DNA from: Eonycteris spelaea
Taxonomy: Eukaryota; Chordata; Mammalia; Chiroptera; Pteropodidae
Length of the DNA: 64,000 nucleotides
Assembly (NCBI GenBank): GCA_003508835.1
Contig: PUFA01000003.1
Location: 13,245,501 to 13,309,500 of the forward strand
Reading direction: 5' to 3'
Below are positions 58,473 through 64,000 of this stretch, piece by piece. Both the position numbers and the translations under genes were made by a program. The notes under the pieces were generated by a model that had not been told where the DNA came from, searched no databases, and saw only the letters and a program-made list of their open reading frames with translations. Numbering within the stretch: position 1 is the stretch's first letter; each line of letters starts with the position of its first letter.

Positions 58473-59190
58473 TCCTAATAAAGTGGGCCATTATCATTAC
58501 CTTTATGGTTTTGAGCAACAACCATACAGTTTACATGCACAATTTGCATTTATTTGCTTCTGTGTTTGCTAACTTTTCTTACTGTGAGATTATGTGACAT
58601 TCCATTATCCCAGAAGTGCCAGCCTTTTTAGTCAGGAGTATGTGGTTCAAAGACTGTTTTCAAAGCAGGAAGAGCTCACTTTGAAAGAGTCATGTTGTCT
58701 TCACCATTTTATTCAGCCAAAATCTGATGATATTAAATGTAGGCTTGAAGGTGAAAAGATTTCACAAATGGGTGGTTTCCCTGTACATGGTGTGTGCACG
58801 TAGGCATATCTCCCTGTTTTAACTGAGCAAAACCTTGCAGATAAGTAGCTGAGCTTTGATTCTTTTTCCTCCTCATCTCTTTCTTTGAGTCACTGACCCA
58901 CAGTTACCAGTTCAGGGACTCATGAAGTAGAAACCTAGAATTAATTACATCAATTTTCCGGGTCTAAATGATGTCTATCTTGGTGACCCAGGGTTTTAAA
59001 GTGAATAGTTACCTGCCAGGACACGAGAGGTGCTCTGCAGGTTCATCGTGGAGGACATGCTATGTTACAAAGAAATCAAGCTGAAGAAACTTCTACTTAA
59101 AATGAGGTTTTGCTTTAATCAAGATAATTTTCTTGCTTTTATTCCAATCAAGCCTCCTATATTATAAAATAGGAGATAAAGAGAATATAA
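58473..59190. other. Anonymous non-coding DNA
   Basis: A 69-codon plus-strand frame at 58594-58803 has a fairly balanced composition but no homology I recognise and no splice support. The 58880-59060 part is GC-balanced. No repeat family assigned. Confidence 0.4.
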
Positions 59191-59194
59191 TCAC

Positions 59195-59740
59195 AGTTAA
59201 GCTACTCAAGGCAGAGCCACTTTGGTCCAAAATGATATTGGATATCCTGTTATTAAGTATCTTAAATAACTGACTCCAAGCACATTACTTACACTACAGT
59301 GTTCTGGTTTGCAGAAGATGCTAAATTGGGAGGAAAGGTCATCCCTGAAAAACAATCCTCAGGTAGGAAAAGAATTAGCTCACTTAAATACTTGAGCTAA
59401 TAGATAGAAAATTCAATGCAGATAAATGCAGAATAATGAGTCTTATAGAATGTAATAAAAGAACATAATATCTCCTTAATGGGAAGGTACTATAGCATAT
59501 TGACCTGGAGAGAGATGTGAGTTATTTTAATAAAAACCCATATTAAAGATTATTCAGCTCCATTATTACTGAAGAAAAAAATGCAGTGTGTTTTGTTAGA
59601 CCTCACCTCAAGCAGCACATTCAATCTAATCACTGTACATACTCCAAGAAGCATATTTAGAGTAAGCCTTAAAGGGGCGATTTATAGAAAAAGCTAACTG
59701 AAAGCACTTATCAGAGGCATAAGTTTGAATGCAATTATAG
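59195..59740 (+). mobile_element. CR1/L3 LINE fragment
   Basis: TGGTTTGCAGAAGATGCTAAATTGGGAGGAA near 59306, ATTCAATGCAGATAAATGCAGAATAATGAGTCTTA near 59411, ATTGACCTGGAGAGAGATGTGAG near 59499, TTAGACCTCACCTCAAGCAGCACATTCAATC near 59597 and ACATACTCCAAGAAGC follow, in order, the C-terminal reverse-transcriptase region of a CR1-type (L3) element. This is among the oldest LINE layers in mammals. All frames are broken. Confidence 0.7.
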
Positions 59741-60485
59741 GGAAAACTGACCATTTTTTCTTTGGTAAGTCAGACATGTAGAAAATGTTGGAACAAAGGG
59801 GTGTCAGAACTGGGATGGCAAGCATATTGCATTGTGAGGACAGAGGTGAGCTGTTCATTAAATCTATCTCTTGTTCTACAGACCCACTTTTAGCAATGGT
59901 CTGACAATTCCATTAACTTCTTCAGCAATTATAAACCTTGGATAACAAATACAAACAGACACTTCTCACTGAGGGTTCTGCTTGTTTGAGGCTCATTTAC
60001 ATTACTGAAGCTCTGGAGTCTAGAGTTGAGGATTCAGCCAATATCTGATGAGATCTTTGGGTGATAAGGCTACTTTTCTCAGTACTTTGTCTTATTGTTG
60101 TCCTGCTTAAATTTAATTTATCTGCAGATTTCTGGAAAATTACAACATTAGACTGCAGGCTGACAAGTATCAATTGAAATAAAACATAGGGGATCTGTAT
60201 AGACGGGAAAAAAGAGAAATATGCAATGATTTGAAAACAATCATTAAAGACACGTGGATTTTCCAGCAAACATAAAAATGAACTCTTATAATCAAAGGAT
60301 AAGACATATTGCTAATAACAAATCTGCCATTGCAAATAGATGATGTTCTCCATTGCTTACCAGGATAAATTTAAATGTGCTCTGAAATACATGTGAAACA
60401 ACTAAATTCTCCCCATATCTGTCTGTCATGGTACATTTCACTCTTAAGGTCCTTAGAGGAATAGTGATTAAATTATTATTATTGA
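59741..60485. other. Anonymous non-coding DNA
   Basis: May begin with residual L3 sequence to about 59870. A 90-codon minus-strand frame at 59997-60269 is unsupported. Confidence 0.4.
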
Positions 60486-60487
60486 TG

Positions 60488-60572
60488 AGCAAATTAGTAT
60501 AGTGCTTGAGTCCAGACTCTGGAATTGAACAGACCTGGTTACTTGACCTGAATTTCGTAGCTCTAGGACAGG
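60488..60572 (+). mobile_element. MIR, left part, split by MER20
   Basis: AAATTAGTATAGTGCTTGAGTCCAGACTCTGGAATTGAACAGACCTGG near 60491 is the 5' half of MIR in sense orientation. It is interrupted at about 60573 by MER20 and resumes at about 60693. Confidence 0.75.
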
Positions 60573-60692
60573 ACTTCTCTACCTCAGTACTACTGACATT
60601 TTGGGTCGGGTGATGCCTTGTTGTGAAAACCAAAATTGTCTCTAGACGTTCCCAAATGTCCCCAGTTCTAGGGCCATTGTTCTAAGACCCTG
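60573..60692 (-). mobile_element. MER20 (non-autonomous hAT) inserted in MIR
   Basis: The element begins with a CAGGACTTCTCTACCTCAGTACTACTGACATTTTGGG motif, then TGATGCCTTGTTGTG, and ends with TCTAGACGTTCCCAAATGTCCCCAG...GTTCTAAGACCCTG. The two ends are imperfect inverted repeats, as expected for hAT. The middle is deleted (about 120 bp instead of about 220 bp). The 8-bp target duplication has decayed. Confidence 0.85.
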
Positions 60693-60770
60693 TCACATCT
60701 GTCTTTAAATTTCAATTTCCTTAGCTGTAAAATAGCAGATTTTACCTAATACCAAGTTGTAGTCACATGT
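60693..60770 (+). mobile_element. MIR, right part
   Basis: TTTCAATTTCCTTAGCTGTAAAATAGCAGATTTTACCTAATACC continues the MIR from its position at the MER20 insertion. Confidence 0.75.
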
Positions 60771-62985
60771 CTAAATGTCTCAGGACGAGAATGGTTTTGG
60801 ACTCTTCAAATGAAATAAAAAAACAAACAATAAACAAGCAGAGACTCAGAGTGGGCAACTGAATTGTCCATGGGCTCACCAATCTTTAACAGTGGACTTG
60901 AAATTTTAACCCAGATAAATGAGAAAAACAGTGAAAGGGAAAAACAGTTCATAGGAAATGGGATAAAACTATTCTGATGACAAGCGTTGGGACTCCATGT
61001 GTGCTTTAACCCACCATTAAGTAATCACTGTGGACTGTCCGTTCCAATTATCCCATTTCTAAGTGTAAAGTTAAGGATTATCCTGGTTTACCTTCCATTT
61101 TCTTTGAACATATGAATATTGTCTAATCTTGGCTGATCTTTGTTTTATATATACAGAAGACAGTTTTGAGTGGAGTTGAAGAAGACCTGAACTAATAGAC
61201 CAAGTTGAGGAAAATATTTATGTTGCATAGTCTGCAAACAGTTAAACAAAAATAAATAAATAAAATAAAATAAAATAAGACATAAAAAAGGAAAGACCTT
61301 TTTTTTTCACAAGCTTGCAAAATTGTGTATGTTCTTTTCTTTTTGATTTGTTTGGGAAAAACTTGTCACTCACCATGAGACTATATATTCTACCATGAGG
61401 TTTCTCTAATTTAAACGGCCTATCTTTTACCAAACATTAAACAAGCCATAAAGCAGGAACTTTGGAACTTCAAATGAAGCTGTCAGAGATTTTTCCTGCC
61501 ATCAGATGATTTGCAGCTGTGTGACTCATTTGTATCTTTATAAGAATTCAGGAGAAAAAAAAAAAAGAAAAGATTATTAGCATTTCAATTCCTGTCAACT
61601 GCTGAAACTAACTAGGCCTGAAGATGTGCCTGACTTCCCAGCGCTAGTGCAGCAATAAATGCAGAATACAGGCAGTGTGTGATACTGGAGGGATTTATAA
61701 GAGGAAGGTGTGTGAGAAAGGAAGCAATGTTGGTGCTGAATGTCCTTATAATGAAAAAATACCAAGTGCATATGCAAATTGTCATGCTAAGCTTTGCTAC
61801 ACACAATGGGGGCAGGCTGGCTATAGGCAGACAAGACCGGCCTCTTCCAGTGAGAAATGAAACCCCAAAAGATAAGACAACACAACATTTTAGTGTAGCA
61901 CAGGTATATACTCTCACATAACGTCCCAACATCTCTCTCCAACCTACCTCCTTGGTCTAACTGAAGTCGTACCAATCTACTGGCATGTCTACTCAAATTT
62001 ATACTAGATATCATTTTCTTTGTGATTCTCTCTACCTGGTATGTTTTGGCCCCTTCTCCTCCACTGCAAAAATTTTTGCCGAACCCTCCGTAAACAGATC
62101 ATATTTCACCACTGAAAAACAAGCCCTGGTTTGTACTGGGGCCATGTATTCTGTACAAGGAACTATAGCTGAGAAACGATAATAAACGATCACTTCCACA
62201 AGAGATATTTAGTCAATGTTGTTGTTTGACTAACTGAAAAAGGAATGAAGAATTGGATAGAAGGGAGCCTATTTTTTTCTATACCAAGATTTAATATTTC
62301 TTAAAGACCTAGAAAAGAACACAATTTACATGATTTCCTTTCTCAGATAGATTTGTGATTTCTCTTAATCTGGCATTACTGTTGTTGAACACACAACCCC
62401 TATCCTTCACCTCCTGATTCAAATCATGTAGTCCATTATATGGAGTTATGTTGTAATACTTTTTATACTCAAGGGGTAGTTTTCATTTTTATTGTTTTAG
62501 ACATATAGGGAAAAATCAAGTATCCAGAATCATAGGATATTATTAAAATTCTTATGAATTTGTATAATACAAAAATTTTAGATATACTTTTGAGTAAGTT
62601 TGCAATTTAAAGAACAGTTATCATATAAAGGAGTATGCAGGGAATATACTTATTACAAAATTACTCAGATTAGATAACAATCTCACTAAATTATGTGAAT
62701 GCTTGAGAGAACTGATCAGAAATAATTTTATCACTACCTTTTAAAAAAAGTATAAATCTTTTAAGTTGGGTGGTTTATTTGGTTTTTTTGGTGACTAATT
62801 CTTATCTTTAAGAAAGCTCCTTGGTTTTGCTGTTTTCCTTGTGTTTGATTCATTGGTTTAAGAATTTTGGCCTTTTTTATTTAGTTGTACATAAATACAA
62901 TAATAAATGCAGTCACATGGATGAGATGCATATTGATTTTCTAGCTGACTTCATTGAATTCTAAAATATAAAGGAATCTCAAACA
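60771..62985. other. Anonymous non-coding DNA
   Basis: Contains an (AAATA)n stretch at about 61246-61279, a run of about 15 A at 61555-61565 onward, and an octamer motif (ATGCAAAT) near 61771. Overlapping frames of 60-106 codons on both strands at 61595-62182 are mutual shadows with no support. The 62000-62080 part weakly recalls LINE-2. Confidence 0.4.
61246..61279 (+). repeat. (AAATA)n simple repeat
   Basis: AAATA and AAAATA units, without an adjacent SINE. Confidence 0.9.
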
Positions 62986-62989
62986 CTAT

Positions 62990-63115
62990 CTTCAGTCATA
63001 AATGTATTTTGCAGATAAAAAAACTGAGTTTCTTATCATTTGAATGATTCACGTATGGTAACAAAACTAGATAATGACAGAGTTCAGATCAGAACCAGGG
63101 TCTGGTCTCAACTTT
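62990..63115 (-). mobile_element. MIR, antisense
   Basis: TTTTGCAGATAAAAAAACTGAGTTTC near 63007, then GGTAACAAAACTAGATAATGACAGAGTTCAGATCAGAACCAGGG near 63057, match reverse-complement MIR. Confidence 0.7.
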
Positions 63116-63740
63116 CACAGTATCTAAAAATTCCCATGTGCTTTAAACTTTTGTTGCACTGTGTTATGCTGAGGTGTTCTCAACAGACCCACTTCTCCGT
63201 GCTACACATTCGTTCTCAATGGACACTGCCCTGGGAAAGTTTTCTTTCTAAGATAATGCTCAAGGTCGCCTTATTCAGAAATATAACAACTGCAGTGCCA
63301 GATCCTAGGCAAGTGCTCTGGGCCCAGCTCCACAATTCCCTCAGTAGCATTCTTTCTCTTATCTAAGAGGAAGGATCTGGTTTTGCCGGGGGTGTCTCCA
63401 CCAAGTCTGCCTTTAATTAAATGGTCTGCAGATTTCATTCAAGCATGGGAAGTTCTTTTTTGTTTTCTGTCAGGGTTACACTGGTATCCACTGCCTGGGC
63501 ATTCACTTTGAAGTCTCCAGAGGAACACATTTCCCTCTCAAGGTTGGTTTGGTATAGAGTCGGAAATGTTGCTAAATCATTTGAAGTCCTTTGGTCCTCT
63601 TTCAAAACCAGTCTCATATAACTCTGGAGATTTTATTCATCTTCCTGGTCAATTTAGTGCTTTTATTCCAAATCTGAGTACTAGACACAGTTTTAAGCAA
63701 TAAAGCATTAGAACAAATAGGACCTTGTGCACACTGACTT
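63116..63740. other. Anonymous non-coding DNA, GC-balanced
   Basis: More GC-balanced than most of the window. A 108-codon plus-strand frame starts inside the antisense MIR and continues to 63366, so its start is repeat-derived. Frames of 66 and 60 codons overlap on opposite strands at 63421-63621. None is supported. Confidence 0.4.
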
Positions 63741-63744
63741 TCAA

Positions 63745-63860
63745 TCACGCATTCACTCAGTTTTGACCATTTTGGAACCTGCTGTTTTGGCAGATGCCAG
63801 GTACTATGCTGGGTTCTGGAAATACAAAGGGGAAATACACAGAGTTTATACTAAGAATTT
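63745..63860 (-). mobile_element. LINE-2 3' end fragment, antisense
   Basis: GCAGATGCCAGGTACTATGCTGGGTTCTGGAAATACAAAGGGGAAATACACAGAG near 63791 matches the reverse complement of the LINE-2 terminus. Confidence 0.6.
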
Positions 63861-64000
63861 TTTACTTCGGGAAACGTGCCCATTAATTTCCTTTGGACTT
63901 CCCTTCTGTCATCTGCTCATCATCTTCACTTTGCAAAGTCCTGACAGTTTTCCTTTTATTTATTTATTTTTAGTTTCTCATGGACACCAATCGAGTTTCT
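63861..64000. other. Anonymous AT-rich DNA at the window end
   Basis: Nothing recognised beyond a TTTATTTATTTATTTTTAG stretch near 63955. A feature could continue past the window edge. Confidence 0.4.

Noticed and set aside
60292..60633. 113-codon minus-strand frame
   Set aside because: Its start lies in MER20 and it runs back through MIR, so it is repeat-derived.
61595..62182. Cluster of overlapping frames of 60-106 codons on both strands
   Set aside because: They are mutual shadows in a GC-balanced stretch; none has a recognisable domain or splice context.
1..64000. CRISPR array, bacterial operon, phage or plasmid functions
   Set aside because: No regularly spaced direct repeats and no long coding frames; the repeat content is mammalian.

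Overview
The window reads as nuclear DNA of a placental mammal. It is AT-rich, with no open reading frame above about 160 codons and no CpG island, rRNA, tRNA or CRISPR array. Its repeats are old eutherian families: MIR, LINE-2, CR1/L3, LINE-1 of the old M type, MaLR-type LTRs, a MER21-like ERVL LTR, MER20 and another small hAT element, and a decayed ERVL pol fragment. All family names rest on remembered consensus patterns, not on a database search. I see no young lineage-specific SINE (no Alu, B1/B2, carnivore, bovine or horse type) and no young full-length LINE-1, so the mammalian order cannot be fixed from repeats.

Layout. 1-5 kb: simple repeats, a speculative exon candidate ending in a perfect splice donor near 2628, and an old LINE-1 piece. 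5-10 kb: mostly anonymous AT-rich DNA with a 168-nt run containing only purines. 10-20 kb: two LINE-2 copies (one split by an LTR), several MIRs, a (CA)n tract and a MaLR LTR. 20-25 kb: LINE-2 and MIR pieces, then an ERVL pol fossil. 25-33 kb: mostly anonymous DNA plus LINE-1 3' pieces. 33-37 kb: LINE-2. 38-40 kb: a pure A/T block, a hAT element and a (TG)n tract. 41-43 kb: a 2 kb antisense LINE-1. 43-44 kb: a MIR cluster. 46-52 kb: antisense LINE-2, a MER21-like LTR inside LINE-2, purine-rich repeats and a MaLR LTR. 53.7 kb: a possible terminal exon with acceptor, short open frame and poly(A) signals. 57-64 kb: two MLT1-type LTRs in opposite orientation, CR1/L3, MER20 inside MIR, and LINE-2/MIR pieces.

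No recognised protein-coding gene can be called with confidence. The window is best described as intergenic or intronic DNA. If the 53.7 kb exon is real, sequence to its left would be intron and sequence to its right would lie beyond the gene. No operon-like or multi-gene system is visible. The most informative items are the nested insertions, the ERVL pol fossil, the candidate terminal exon and the long purine tracts.
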